Source: Candidatus Binatia bacterium (GTDB taxonomy: Bacteria > Desulfobacterota > Binatia > Bin18). From it: 57,557 bases of DNA. The notes beneath the pieces are model-generated. The model made no database searches, was not told where the DNA came from, and was given only the letters and a program-made list of their open reading frames with translations. The position numbers were made by a program, and so were the translations under genes. Where the stretch lies: assembly GCA_022826945.1 (NCBI GenBank), contig JAJDTY010000038.1, positions 1-57,557 of the forward strand, given 5' to 3'. Shown piece after piece: positions 8,015 through 16,138 of the stretch (within the stretch, counting starts at the first letter, position 1; every line of letters begins with the position of its first letter).

Positions 8015-8998
8015 ATGCGAGACGATGTGCCAGCGCCGCTATCGGCCCTGACAGCTCTCTTGGCCCAAGAGTGGACTCAGCCGGTGCCTGAGGCCGTTCA
8101 GGTGGTGGCTGCGGAAATCCAACAGCGCCATGCCGAAGTGATCGATGCCGTACTGTTTTACGGTTCCTGCCTCCGCACCCAGCAGACGGCTGATACGGTG
8201 CTCGATTTTTATGTTCTCGTCCGCTCGTACCGGTCTTTCTATACCCGACGGCTGCTCAGATGGCTGAACGCGTTGCTGCCGCCGAACGTGTTCTATATTG
8301 AGGTCAGGCAGGGTCCGCGGACGCTCCGGGCGAAGTATGCGGTTATCTCGACTGCGGATTTTGAGCGCGCGGCAACTCCAGCCGTTGTCCCCGCTATTAT
8401 CTGGGCACGCTTCTGTCAGCCGACGCGGCTCGTGTTTGCGCGCGGCGAGGCGGTGCGGAACCGCGTCATACACGCCGCAACACAGGCTACGCTCACATTT
8501 CTTTCTCGCGTCATTCCCTTTTTTGCGTGGAATGACGCGAGCCGATCCTTTCCCCTTGCCGACCTCTGGCAGAGGGGGTTTCGAGAAACGTATCGGACTG
8601 AACTGCGGACCGAACGGCTGGAAACCATTCGGGCATTATACACAGCGTCGCCGGAGCGCTACGACCGCGTCGCGCAGTTGGGGCTCCAGTCCCTGGAGCA
8701 GCAGGGGAGGTGCGTCTGCCGAGAAAGCGATGGACAGTGGTCGGTCGCTATGCCACGGCGGGTGCGCTGGACCGGGAAGGTCAGTTGGGCAGTTCGGGCG
8801 ACAGGAGCCAAATGCCTGTATGCCGTGCGCCTCTTCAAAACCGCACTCACCTTTGACGATTGGCTACCCTATGTCCTCTGGAAACTGGGCAGGCACACTG
8901 GGGTATGGGTTGAGCTCTCAGAGCGACAGCGACGCTACCCACTGCTCTTAGGCTGGCCGGTATTGTTTAAGCTTCTTCGCCAACGTGCTCTTCGTTAA
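8015..8998 (+). CDS. Tam41-like CDP-diacylglycerol synthase homologue
   Basis: Features match the Tam41 family, mitochondrial CTP:phosphatidate cytidylyltransferases with a nucleotidyltransferase fold and no membrane-spanning CdsA core. Residues 45-68 carry AVLFYGSCLRTQQ followed by VLDFYVLV, aligning with the Tam41 FGYGSGVF...DFIF block. RAKYAVISTADF near 105-116 aligns with KYGVVS, and WARFCQPTRLV with the GRLQKP region. FRETYRTELRTER near 195 corresponds to the SYxxDFRM segment. The second acidic residue of the DFI/DFD motif is Tyr, as variable in distant members. It starts 2 bases after the lipid-kinase stop. A kinase product (lipid phosphate) followed by CTP activation and the upstream CDP-alcohol transferase would make a three-step head-group route. 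Confidence 0.65.
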   Translation: MRDDVPAPLSALTALLAQEWTQPVPEAVQVVAAEIQQRHAEVIDAVLFYGSCLRTQQTADTVLDFYVLVRSYRSFYTRRLLRWLNALLPPNVFYIEVRQGPRTLRAKYAVISTADFERAATPAVVPAIIWARFCQPTRLVFARGEAVRNRVIHAATQATLTFLSRVIPFFAWNDASRSFPLADLWQRGFRETYRTELRTERLETIRALYTASPERYDRVAQLGLQSLEQQGRCVCRESDGQWSVAMPRRVRWTGKVSWAVRATGAKCLYAVRLFKTALTFDDWLPYVLWKLGRHTGVWVELSERQRRYPLLLGWPVLFKLLRQRALR

Positions 8999-10061
8999 TT
9001 GGTACAGAGCGGCGACTCCGGCCCATCCGGTCGACCAGACTCCTGAGAGCCGAGAGAATGCCGCGTTCAATGGTCTGCTGATAGACACCGGTAGGGGGCA
9101 ATTCCGCTCGCAATTGACGATGGAGCCGACCGAGACTGTGGTAGGGGACGTTCGGTAAGAGATGGTGGAGGGCATGGTAGCGGAGACCCACAGGGGCGGC
9201 AAGAACGGTGAACGCTGGCCAGCCACACAGATTGACGGAATCGAGCAGTTGTTCGGTCACACTCAATCGCCGCCCCGTATTACCATACCGATGAGCCGCT
9301 AACGTCCGGATTTGGTTCACGATCAACATGCCAGACGTCACGACATACCACTGTACGATCCAGACGCCAGGCAACTGTCCTGCGTACCAGCTTACGCCCA
9401 CCAGCCAGGCAACCAGCGTGGCCGCCCATTCCCGGACGAGCCACTGTAACCGATACTGTTTTCCAGGCAGGGGGCGGCGATACGCCGGATTGATCACCAG
9501 GGAGGAGGCCCGCTGAATAACGATCTTTCGTAACGGAGGAATAACAAACGAAAGCGGACCGATGATCCCCCATCGCAGCGGCAACAAGATGGGCACAACG
9601 CAGACGCTCAGAACAAACCACACTAGGCCGAGAGGGGTGCCGTGAACGAGCGGTGCATACTCGGGGTCGTCGGCTGTCCCGAAGGTATGAGGTCGGTGGT
9701 GATCCCCATGTGAGCCTACATACATGAGACTGGGAAGCATGAAAGGCAGACCGACCAAGGCGTGCCAGGCGTATTCAAAACCAGGCAGTCTACCCCGCTT
9801 CTGGTGGGCAATTTCATGAATGAAGAGAGCGGCGCGGAGAAGGGCGAGGAGAGCGGTACTCGTCGTCGCGAGATAGGCCAGAGAGCCGAATGGGTGTTGG
9901 ACACTCAACCAAAAGGCCGTCCAGCCCAGCAGAGAAGACAGTAAGAGATCGATCCAATAGATGTGCCCCTTGGGCTGGAACGTGGAGGCAAAGCGCTTCC
10001 GGACCTGTGCAGCGAAATGCTCGTCTGCTATCTCGCCAAGAAATTCGTTTTGGGATGCCAT
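8967..10061 (-). CDS. membrane fatty-acid desaturase
   Basis: A di-iron integral-membrane desaturase with the His boxes HEIAHQ, HGDHHRPH and RYHALHH and several hydrophobic helices, 364 residues. The ATG at 10061 is used because GGAG lies about 9 bases upstream; an upstream ATG at 10109 lacks this. The 3' end overlaps the convergent Tam41-like gene by 32 bases. Desaturases of this fold act on acyl chains of phospholipids or sphingolipids. Sitting between a head-group cassette and ceramide-synthesis genes, it may unsaturate a sphingoid base or N-acyl chain. Regiospecificity cannot be read from sequence. Confidence 0.85.
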   Translation of the reverse strand: MASQNEFLGEIADEHFAAQVRKRFASTFQPKGHIYWIDLLLSSLLGWTAFWLSVQHPFGSLAYLATTSTALLALLRAALFIHEIAHQKRGRLPGFEYAWHALVGLPFMLPSLMYVGSHGDHHRPHTFGTADDPEYAPLVHGTPLGLVWFVLSVCVVPILLPLRWGIIGPLSFVIPPLRKIVIQRASSLVINPAYRRPLPGKQYRLQWLVREWAATLVAWLVGVSWYAGQLPGVWIVQWYVVTSGMLIVNQIRTLAAHRYGNTGRRLSVTEQLLDSVNLCGWPAFTVLAAPVGLRYHALHHLLPNVPYHSLGRLHRQLRAELPPTGVYQQTIERGILSALRSLVDRMGRSRRSVPINEEHVGEEA

Positions 10062-10289
10062 AGATGAATGCTCCGGTCGTTTGCCTCGGCTCCCCGCTTC
10101 CTCCATCATACAGGAGCCTCTATAAGAGCGACCGGAACAGCGTTGTCAAGAGAGCCTTGTAGGGCGATGGGAAATGACGTTATCAATAAATCGTTATTCT
10201 GAATAAAACAGTATGGCAGCTATGTTACCCCTTGGTTAAATGGGGGAAATCTGTTATCTAGCGTCCGACCTTACGTAATTCGAGCTACT
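10062..10289. promoter_or_regulatory. divergent AT-rich intergenic region
   Basis: This 228-base spacer separates the leftward desaturase gene from the rightward epimerase-SPT-acyltransferase run, so it should carry promoters for both. Positions 10175-10260 are much more AT-rich than the flanking genes and contain GTTATC/CGTTAT repeats (near 10179, 10193 and 10252). I see no convincing -35/-10 pair and no clear palindrome. Confidence 0.35.
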
Positions 10290-11324
10290 GTGAGTACCCG
10301 AGGGATAACACCACGTGCCCCGCTGGTGAAGGCAGGCACCCGTGTCCTTGTGACCGGAGGAACTGGCTTTATTGGCTCGCACCTTGTTGATGCGCTCATC
10401 GAACACGGCGTCCGGCCGCGTGTGCTTGTTCGCCCGACGAGTGATAGCACCCGACTTGCCTGCGATCAGGCCGACAAGGCCGAACTGGTCCGAGGCGCGC
10501 TGGAAGACCAATACAGTCTGATACAAGCGGTCTCTCAAGTCGACATTGTCTTTCATCTCGCCGCAGTGACAAAAGCCCACACAGAGGAGGAGTATCTGCG
10601 CTCGAATGCCGAGGGAACGCGGAGGCTTGTTCAGGCCATGCGGGCTGCGCAGCCACGCCCACGGCGACTGGTCTATCTGAGCTCACTCGCTGCGGCGGGT
10701 CCGGCACGAGATGGGCGGCCGGTTGAACCGGGAGACGAACCACACCCGATTACTGCCTATGGACGGAGTAAGCTCGTCGGAGAACAGGCTTGCTCCGCTG
10801 CGTCCGACGCTTTCGAGATTGTTATGCTCCGCGCGCCGGTGGTCTACGGCCCGCGGGAGAAAGATTTCTTTTTGCTTTTCCGTCTTGCGGCCCGTGGTGT
10901 TGTCCCGCTACCGGCAGGCCCGGAGAGCGTTGTGCAACTCGTCCATGTTACCGATCTCGTCCAGGCGATGCTCCGTGCAGCCACCATGCCAGAAGCGCGT
11001 GGGATCTATCATGTGGCAGAATCACGCTCCTATGGCTGGAGTGAAATTGCCACGTGCATAAGCCAGGCCGTTGGACGTTCAGTCCATATGATTCGTATCC
11101 CCCGGTTTCTCGTGCAGATGGCGGCAACGGTGAGCGAAGGAGGGGCTGCCGCCATCGGGCGAACAACGATATTCAATCGTGAAAAAGTCAAGGAACTCCT
11201 GGCTCCCGGTTGGCTATGCGAAACCACGCTGGCCAAACAGGAGTTGGGATTTGAAGCGCAGGTTCCGCTGGCCACCGGATGTGTTGAAACCGCAGCGTGG
11301 TATAGACAACAGACATGGTTATAG
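10290..11324 (+). CDS. cerR: NAD-dependent epimerase/reductase, CerR-like (3-ketosphinganine/3-oxoceramide reduction)
   Basis: An extended short-chain dehydrogenase with the nucleotide-binding loop VTGGTGFIGSHL near residues 21-32, VFHLAAVTKA near 90 and the catalytic Tyr157-x3-Lys161 pair (YGRSK). In Caulobacter, CerR is a protein of exactly this superfamily that reduces the 3-oxo group after serine-acyl condensation. Here it lies directly upstream of a serine-palmitoyltransferase-like gene and a bCerS-like gene. The GTG start at 10290 has no strong ribosome site; a start just before the KAGTRVLVTGG segment is possible. Other epimerases of this superfamily act on nucleotide sugars, so the CerR assignment rests mainly on neighbours. 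Confidence 0.7.
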   Translation: MSTRGITPRAPLVKAGTRVLVTGGTGFIGSHLVDALIEHGVRPRVLVRPTSDSTRLACDQADKAELVRGALEDQYSLIQAVSQVDIVFHLAAVTKAHTEEEYLRSNAEGTRRLVQAMRAAQPRPRRLVYLSSLAAAGPARDGRPVEPGDEPHPITAYGRSKLVGEQACSAASDAFEIVMLRAPVVYGPREKDFFLLFRLAARGVVPLPAGPESVVQLVHVTDLVQAMLRAATMPEARGIYHVAESRSYGWSEIATCISQAVGRSVHMIRIPRFLVQMAATVSEGGAAAIGRTTIFNREKVKELLAPGWLCETTLAKQELGFEAQVPLATGCVETAAWYRQQTWL

Positions 11325-11418
11325 CAAACACCGTCATGAGAGAGACTGTGATAAAACCGGAACCGCGACATGCCGTCCACACCCACAACCGGGGATGTCA
11401 GGTAGAGAGGGGAACGGG

Positions 11419-12612
11419 ATGAACCTTTTCGAGAAATGTACTCGTTTTACCCGTGCTCGAGAGGCTCAGGCGACAGGGTATTATCCGTTTTTTACACCGA
11501 TAGAATCGTCTGAAGGAACTGAGGTTATGGTGCGAGGGGAGTCCAAGGTGATGATGGGCTCCAATAACTATCTTGGCTTGACCCATCATCCCAAGGTGTT
11601 GGCGGCCGCCGAGGCCGCTCTCAGACGCTATGGCAGTGGGTGTACCGGCAGTCGCTTCTTAAACGGGACGCTGGACTTGCACGATGAACTCGAAGCACGC
11701 TTAGCCCGTTTTCTCAATAAAGAGGCCGCGCTCGTTTTCAGTACGGGCTATCAGACGAATTTAGGTATCCTGGCAACCCTGATTGGGAAAAAAGATTACC
11801 TCTATCTGGATAAGCTCGATCACGCCAGTGCGGTAGACGGTTCTCAGCTTGCCCACGGGACCGTGCTGCGCTATCCGCATGGGGATCTTGAAACACTGGA
11901 ACAGCAGTTGCAGAAGACTCCGCCCAAGGCGGGGAAGCTGATTGTCACCGACGGCATTTTTTCCATGGAGGGCGATATTGCAGACCTGCCGAGTCTGGTT
12001 GCCCTAGCCGAGCAGTACCATGCCGAGATTATGGTTGATGATGCCCATTCCTTTGGGGTGTTGGGTCAGAGCGGTGGTGGTACGGCGCAGCATTTTGGTG
12101 TCGAGGACCGGGTCGGTCTGATTATGTCGTCATTCTCCAAGTCTCTGGCCGCGATTGGCGGTGTGGTGGCTGGTCCGGAGCCGGTTATTCACTATCTGAA
12201 ACACCACGCCCGCTCTTTGATTTTTAGCGCCAGTATGCCGCCGCCGTCGGTGGCCACGGTGTTAACTGCCCTGCAGATTATTGAAGAGGAGCCCGAAAGA
12301 CGTGCGGCCTTGTGGCGCAATACCCGCCGCATGCAGACTGGGCTCAAGAATCTGGGCTATAATATCGGGACGAGTGATACGCCGGTGATTCCCATTATTG
12401 TCGGAGATATGTGGTTAATGGGCATGATCTGGAAGGAATTGTTTGACTCCGGCATCTTCACCAATCCGGTTATCCCTCCAGCCGTCCCTGAGAATTCGTG
12501 TCGAATTCGGATTTCCATGATGGCAACCCATACCGATGAACAGATTGACTTTGTCTTAGACGTCTTTGCCCGTATTCGGCCCCACATCCAGGTAGAGAAG
12601 GTTGCCGTGTAG
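11419..12612 (+). CDS. spt: serine palmitoyltransferase-like alpha-oxoamine synthase
   Basis: A 397-residue PLP enzyme that would condense L-serine with an acyl thioester to give a 3-ketosphingoid base. Seen: NNYLGLTHHP near residue 53, GSGCTGSRFLNGT near 71, VDDAHS with Asp208 and His210, and the PLP lysine in SSFSKSLAAIGG (Lys241). The FSKSLAxxGG form and surrounding residues fit bacterial SPT better than AONS or KBL, which usually read GKALGG. The ATG at 11419 follows a GAGGGG, and the length equals soluble bacterial SPT. The same frame is open upstream to 11179 but that stretch has no family similarity. No acyl carrier protein gene is visible nearby, unlike in Caulobacter. Confidence 0.82.
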   Translation: MNLFEKCTRFTRAREAQATGYYPFFTPIESSEGTEVMVRGESKVMMGSNNYLGLTHHPKVLAAAEAALRRYGSGCTGSRFLNGTLDLHDELEARLARFLNKEAALVFSTGYQTNLGILATLIGKKDYLYLDKLDHASAVDGSQLAHGTVLRYPHGDLETLEQQLQKTPPKAGKLIVTDGIFSMEGDIADLPSLVALAEQYHAEIMVDDAHSFGVLGQSGGGTAQHFGVEDRVGLIMSSFSKSLAAIGGVVAGPEPVIHYLKHHARSLIFSASMPPPSVATVLTALQIIEEEPERRAALWRNTRRMQTGLKNLGYNIGTSDTPVIPIIVGDMWLMGMIWKELFDSGIFTNPVIPPAVPENSCRIRISMMATHTDEQIDFVLDVFARIRPHIQVEKVAV

Positions 12613-12681
12613 GAGCGGCTTCCTCTGTTGCGGGCAATGTTTCAGCGAGTGCCGGGCAGCCCCAGTTGTGCCACGCCATAG

Positions 12682-13809
12682 ATGCCCAGAGACGTACGGA
12701 TAGCCCCGGTCCGTAACCGGCGAGACTTGCGTCATTTCACCCAACTGCCGTGGCAACTGTATAGAAACGACCCGGTGTGGGTCCCACCGCCTCTCTTTGA
12801 AGTCAAGAAGCTCCTCTCTCCCCACAAACATCCCTTCCACAGACATGCCGAGGTCCAATATTTTCTTGCCCGCCAGCATGGGCAGGTGGTTGGACGGATC
12901 GCTGCCATTATTAACCACCAGCATCTGCGGTTTCACAAGGACTCGGTCGGCTTCTTTGGTTTTTTCGAGAGTATTGACGACCAGAACGTGGCCGACGCGT
13001 TATTGACAGCCGCCGAACGCTGGGTCGGTGAACGAGGAATGCACCGCCTCCGAGGGCCGATGAGTTTCTCGACGAATGAGGAGTGCGGCCTGTTGGTTGA
13101 TGGTTTTGAGACCGCCCCGAAAGTGATGATGCCGCATCATTTGCCCTACTATGCGACGCTCCTCCATACCGCGGGCTATACCAAGGCCAAAGATTTATTC
13201 GCCTATCTTATTGATCTGCGTGAGGATACCACGCCCCCTGAGCGCCTCGTACAGGGGGTCGAACGCCTACAGAAGAAACAAGCCATCACTATCAGATCAA
13301 TCGATCTCCGGCGCTTCACGGAAGAAATCCGGGTACTGCACGCCATCTACCATAGGGCCTGGGCGCAAAACTGGGGTTTCGTGCCGATGACCGAGGCTGA
13401 GGTGGACCTGCTTGCCCGCACGCTGCGCCTCGTCGCCGATCCCAGGTTGTGTCTGATCGCAGAACTGGAGAACCAGCCGGTTGGCTTTGCCCTCGCACTT
13501 CCAGACTACAACCAGGCTCTGCGACATATGAACGGTAGATTATTCCCGTTGGGCTTCCTGAAGTTTCTGTGGTATAGGCGTCGGATTGATGCCCTGCGGA
13601 TTCTCCTGCTCGGCACCAATCCGGACGTGCGGATACGTGGCCTTGACGCCATGCTATACCTCAAATTCTGGCAAGATGTCCCAGCCTACGGCTATCGTCT
13701 CGTTGAATGTTCGTGGATTCTTGAAGATAACTGGGCCATGCAGCGCGGTCTCGAACGCATGGGTGCTCAGATATACAAAACCTATCGAATATTCGAGAAA
13801 ACCTTGTAG
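12682..13809 (+). CDS. bCerS-like GNAT-fold N-acyltransferase (candidate bacterial ceramide synthase)
   Basis: The 375-residue protein belongs to the long GNAT-like family that includes the Caulobacter ceramide synthase bCerS. Seen: a basic N-terminal start, LPWQLYRNDPVWVPPP near residues 23-38, a GQVVGRIAAIINHQH strand near 70-85, RGPMSFSTNEECG near 123-135, a PYYATLLHTAGY segment near 155, and a second acetyltransferase-like half ending in RMGAQIYKTYRIFEK. bCerS would N-acylate the amine made by SPT. It follows the SPT-like gene by 69 bases on the same strand with no terminator between them. Many members of this family are annotated only as hypothetical; context is the main reason for the functional call. 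Confidence 0.72.
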   Translation: MPRDVRIAPVRNRRDLRHFTQLPWQLYRNDPVWVPPPLFEVKKLLSPHKHPFHRHAEVQYFLARQHGQVVGRIAAIINHQHLRFHKDSVGFFGFFESIDDQNVADALLTAAERWVGERGMHRLRGPMSFSTNEECGLLVDGFETAPKVMMPHHLPYYATLLHTAGYTKAKDLFAYLIDLREDTTPPERLVQGVERLQKKQAITIRSIDLRRFTEEIRVLHAIYHRAWAQNWGFVPMTEAEVDLLARTLRLVADPRLCLIAELENQPVGFALALPDYNQALRHMNGRLFPLGFLKFLWYRRRIDALRILLLGTNPDVRIRGLDAMLYLKFWQDVPAYGYRLVECSWILEDNWAMQRGLERMGAQIYKTYRIFEKTL

Positions 13810-13828
13810 AGCGAAGGGAGGGGGGCCC

Positions 13829-13845
13829 GAGCCGACATCCGGCTC
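13829..13845. terminator. short GC hairpin between convergent genes
   Basis: GAGCCG and CGGCTC form a 6-bp stem around a 5-base loop, between the stop of the bCerS-like gene and the stop of the leftward selenoprotein gene. There is no T-run on either side, so termination is only a possibility. Confidence 0.3.
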
Positions 13846-13855
13846 AGGCGACGGC

Positions 13856-14437
13856 TTACTCCTTATCAGCATTGGCGTCCAGCAGGTGCTGCATCTGGGG
13901 GTCGAGCTCGACCCCCAAGCCGTCCGCGAGTCGATTCATAAAATTGAACACACAGGTGATGAGGACAATATCGACCACATTCTCCTCACTGAAACCGTAC
14001 TGTTGTAAGAACTCGAGATCTTCCCGTTTCACCGCCGCCGGGGCTCGGGTCAACTTGAGCGCAAAATCGATCATGGCCCGATCCTGCGCCCCGAGCGGAG
14101 CATCCTCCGGGTCGGTCTTCAAGTGCCGAACCAGGGTGTGGTCGCCCGATTCCATACGCAGAAACTCTGCGTGGGAAGAGCGTCAATAATGGCAGTGATT
14201 GAGGGCGGACACCGAGGTGGCAATCATTTCTTCGCGTACGCGTCCCAAAGTTGACGCCCCAAATGTGATGCCCATGTTCATCTGCCACACCCCGCGCAAC
14301 GCCTCTGGGCGCAGCCCCATACAGGCGATGACATTGGCTATTCGCCCACCGCTCATCGGATGTTGACGGACCTCTTCGTACACTTCAGCCAGCCGTCCGG
14401 TTGCCTCGTCTTTTGTAAATGTTGTCACCCACGTCAT
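13856..14437 (-). CDS. AhpD/carboxymuconolactone-decarboxylase-family selenoprotein (in-frame UGA read as Sec)
   Basis: A 193-residue AhpD-like peroxidase-related protein interrupted by one in-frame TGA at 14185-14183. The N-terminal part is preceded by AAGGAGG and runs MTWVTTFTKDEATG to REEMIATSVSALNHCHY. The same frame then continues RSSHAEFLRMESGD and on to a normal stop with no other interruption. In AhpD-family enzymes the active site is E...CxxC...H. Here it would read Glu69/70, Cys82-His-Tyr-Sec85 and His89, so the UGA sits exactly on the second redox cysteine. A compact hairpin follows the UGA at bacterial SECIS spacing. The likely role is thiol/selenol peroxide reduction. Reading it as a pseudogene would require the one stop to fall on the catalytic residue by chance. 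Confidence 0.85.
14150..14177 (-). promoter_or_regulatory. bacterial SECIS-like hairpin
   Basis: On the coding strand, ACGCAGA and TCTGCGT form a perfect 7-bp stem around the three-base loop GTT, extended across a small internal bulge by TTCC/GGAA. The loop begins 18 bases after the UGA, and its first base is G. Bacterial SECIS elements lie inside the reading frame just after UGA, with about 16-37 bases to the loop and a G among the first two loop bases, so this fits well. Confidence 0.75.
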
Positions 14438-14554
14438 ATCGTCCTCCTTCTTGGCAATGCTCTGGTTTATAAAAGAAAGAGACCGCGACAGGACCAGTAT
14501 CCTTGCCAGATGATATCCGTCCCCCTAGACTGCAATCCGGCCAGCGGAGAACAC

Positions 14555-14812
14555 ATGGCGACAGGCAATCAGTTCGGTGGAGGTAGGCGCTTCCTGTATC
14601 ATTGGTTTCGGCGGGAGACGGTGAGGCGTGCCCTGAAGGTGGCCGGCATCGTGGGACCCATCCTGACCGTGATCAATCAGTACGACCTGCTGTTAAATCT
14701 CGACCTCTCCCCCCGGTTGGGTTTCAAGATCGCCCTGACTTTCCTTGTCCCGTATAGTGTTTCGTCTTATTCTTCTGCCAGGGCCTATATGGACAAGGAG
14801 CGCTCCGGCTGA
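14555..14812 (+). CDS. NrtS-like small membrane protein (nitrate/nitrite transporter family)
   Basis: An 85-residue protein with two hydrophobic helices and the pattern RRALKVAGIVGPILTVINQ followed by LGFKIALTFLVPYSVSSYS, matching the small NrtS family of nitrate/nitrite transporters. The ATG at 14555 is chosen because GCGGAG lies a few bases upstream and family members start near here; the same frame is open further left but crosses the divergent gene's leader. It is transcribed away from the selenoprotein gene. The recognised pattern is short, so the transport function is a family-level statement only. Confidence 0.65.
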   Translation: MATGNQFGGGRRFLYHWFRRETVRRALKVAGIVGPILTVINQYDLLLNLDLSPRLGFKIALTFLVPYSVSSYSSARAYMDKERSG

Positions 14813-14872
14813 CACGGGCCGCTGATTCAGGGATAGTGGTGTGCGGGAGTTCCTCTCAATAAGGAGGCTACG

Positions 14873-15466
14873 ATGGTTCGATTTACCGGTGTGAATCACC
14901 TGGCGTTTGTGACTGGCGCCATGGATAAGACGGTCCGTTTCTGGCGTGACCTGCTCGGCATGCGTCTGGTCGCCACGATTGGTGAACCAGGCTTTCGGCA
15001 TTATTTCTTTGAGCTGTCCGAGACCGACACGGTGGCCTTTTTTGAATGGGACGGAGCAGAGCCCGTCCCGCCGAAACGGCACGGTGTTGCCTTCCGTGGT
15101 CCGATCGCCTTTGACCATGTTGCGTTTGGTGTTGAGTCTGCCGATGAATTATGGGAACTCAGAGACAAACTGGTGGCCGCGGACTATGAGGTCTCAGGTC
15201 CGATAGATCATGGCTTTGTCCATTCGATCTACGCGTTTGACCCAAACGGCATTCCGATTGAGTTCAGCTATAACGTCCCCGGTATCGATATCCGCCGAAC
15301 GCCGCTCTTTGGTGACACCCAGCCTGCCGTAACCGCCCAGGAGGGGGCGGAACCCCAGCCTGACAAGTGGCCAGCCGTTCTTCGACCCACTCCGCCCGAG
15401 CACCGGACCATCAAGAAAGGGGCGGGGAGTGCGCTGGGGGCATACCGGAAGAAGGCCGCACGCTAG
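14873..15466 (+). CDS. VOC-family (glyoxalase/dioxygenase-fold) protein
   Basis: A single vicinal-oxygen-chelate module pair, with metal-ligand positions visible as NHLAF (His9), FDHVAFGV (second His) and IPIEFSY (Glu). The last 55 residues are a basic, proline-containing tail (ending GAYRKKAAR) not part of the fold. AAGGAGG precedes the ATG by 6 bases. VOC enzymes include glyoxalases, extradiol dioxygenases and thiol transferases; nothing here selects among them. It is convergent with the fatty-acid hydroxylase gene. Confidence 0.8.
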   Translation: MVRFTGVNHLAFVTGAMDKTVRFWRDLLGMRLVATIGEPGFRHYFFELSETDTVAFFEWDGAEPVPPKRHGVAFRGPIAFDHVAFGVESADELWELRDKLVAADYEVSGPIDHGFVHSIYAFDPNGIPIEFSYNVPGIDIRRTPLFGDTQPAVTAQEGAEPQPDKWPAVLRPTPPEHRTIKKGAGSALGAYRKKAAR

Positions 15467-15538
15467 GGCTTACCCTACTGCTACACACTGACGGCGGAGC
15501 AGGGCGCCTGGGCTTGTGCCTCGGAACGGAGAACCGCG

Positions 15539-16138
15539 CTAGAACGCCGCAAGGGGCGTTGCCAGTTCCTGCTCAGCCTGTGGATTGACAATGGGGTCGG
15601 CGCTCAGGTCCACATCCTTAGCCGCTCGCATGGTGCCAAAGACCCAGTCTGCCACGACGTTCACCACGTTGAGATTCTGGTAGGGATAACGATGGTGAAT
15701 ATAGTGATGGGTATGCACGAATCGAAACGCCTGGGTGCGCTCAATCCAGCGGTTGCGCGGGATGTGCATACAATAGTGGATATACTCGTACAGGGCATAA
15801 TCGAGGACCAAGGCAAGGAGCCCCCCAACACAGACGGACCAGCCAAACGCCCAGCCGAGGCCGAGTAGGAGGGGCAGATGCAGCCCGATGAGCAGCGGCG
15901 CATTCCACCACGCAAAGGTGACCTTTTTGGGATCAACTCCAGGCTGGATATGGTAGGTGGCGTCAGCCCGGAAGAGCCCATGGTGGACGAGGGCGTGGGC
16001 CTGGAATGAGTAGGGCAAGGTCAGGGTGTGCATCAAATACTTGTGCAGTGCCCATTCAAAAAAGCTAGAATACAGAACGAGTCCAATAAAGCCGATTATG
16101 CCTTTTGCGAGTCCCCAGAGAAGCGGTTCCAGTGTCAA
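15539..16138 (-). CDS. fatty-acid hydroxylase / sterol-desaturase superfamily membrane protein
   Basis: A 199-residue di-iron membrane hydroxylase with His clusters HKYLMH (near residue 32), HALVHH (near 48), HYCMH and HTHHYIHH. Hydrophobic helices are present near the N-terminus and mid-protein. This is the compact form found in fatty-acid/ceramide 2-hydroxylases and carotenoid hydroxylases. It lies about 1.7 kb beyond the bCerS-like gene on the opposite strand, so hydroxylation of a ceramide acyl chain is a reasonable guess but unproven. No ribosome site stands out before the ATG at 16138. Confidence 0.75.
   Translation of the reverse strand: MTLEPLLWGLAKGIIGFIGLVLYSSFFEWALHKYLMHTLTLPYSFQAHALVHHGLFRADATYHIQPGVDPKKVTFAWWNAPLLIGLHLPLLLGLGWAFGWSVCVGGLLALVLDYALYEYIHYCMHIPRNRWIERTQAFRFVHTHHYIHHRYPYQNLNVVNVVADWVFGTMRAAKDVDLSADPIVNPQAEQELATPLAAF

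Noticed and set aside
11419..12612. Annotation as biotin (AONS) or glycine C-acetyltransferase (KBL) enzyme
   Set aside because: The lysine block SFSKSLAAIGG and the neighbours CerR-like and bCerS-like fit serine palmitoyltransferase better. No bio or tdh genes are nearby.
13856..14437. Pseudogene or two separate small genes split by the TGA
   Set aside because: The second part has no ribosome site at its first ATG (14155), the two parts form one AhpD domain, the TGA is on the catalytic Cys, and a SECIS-like hairpin is at correct spacing.
14360..14554. Longer start for the NrtS-like gene
   Set aside because: The added 65 residues are antisense to the selenoprotein's N-terminal coding region and the spacer, with no membrane or family features; the ATG at 14555 has a ribosome site.
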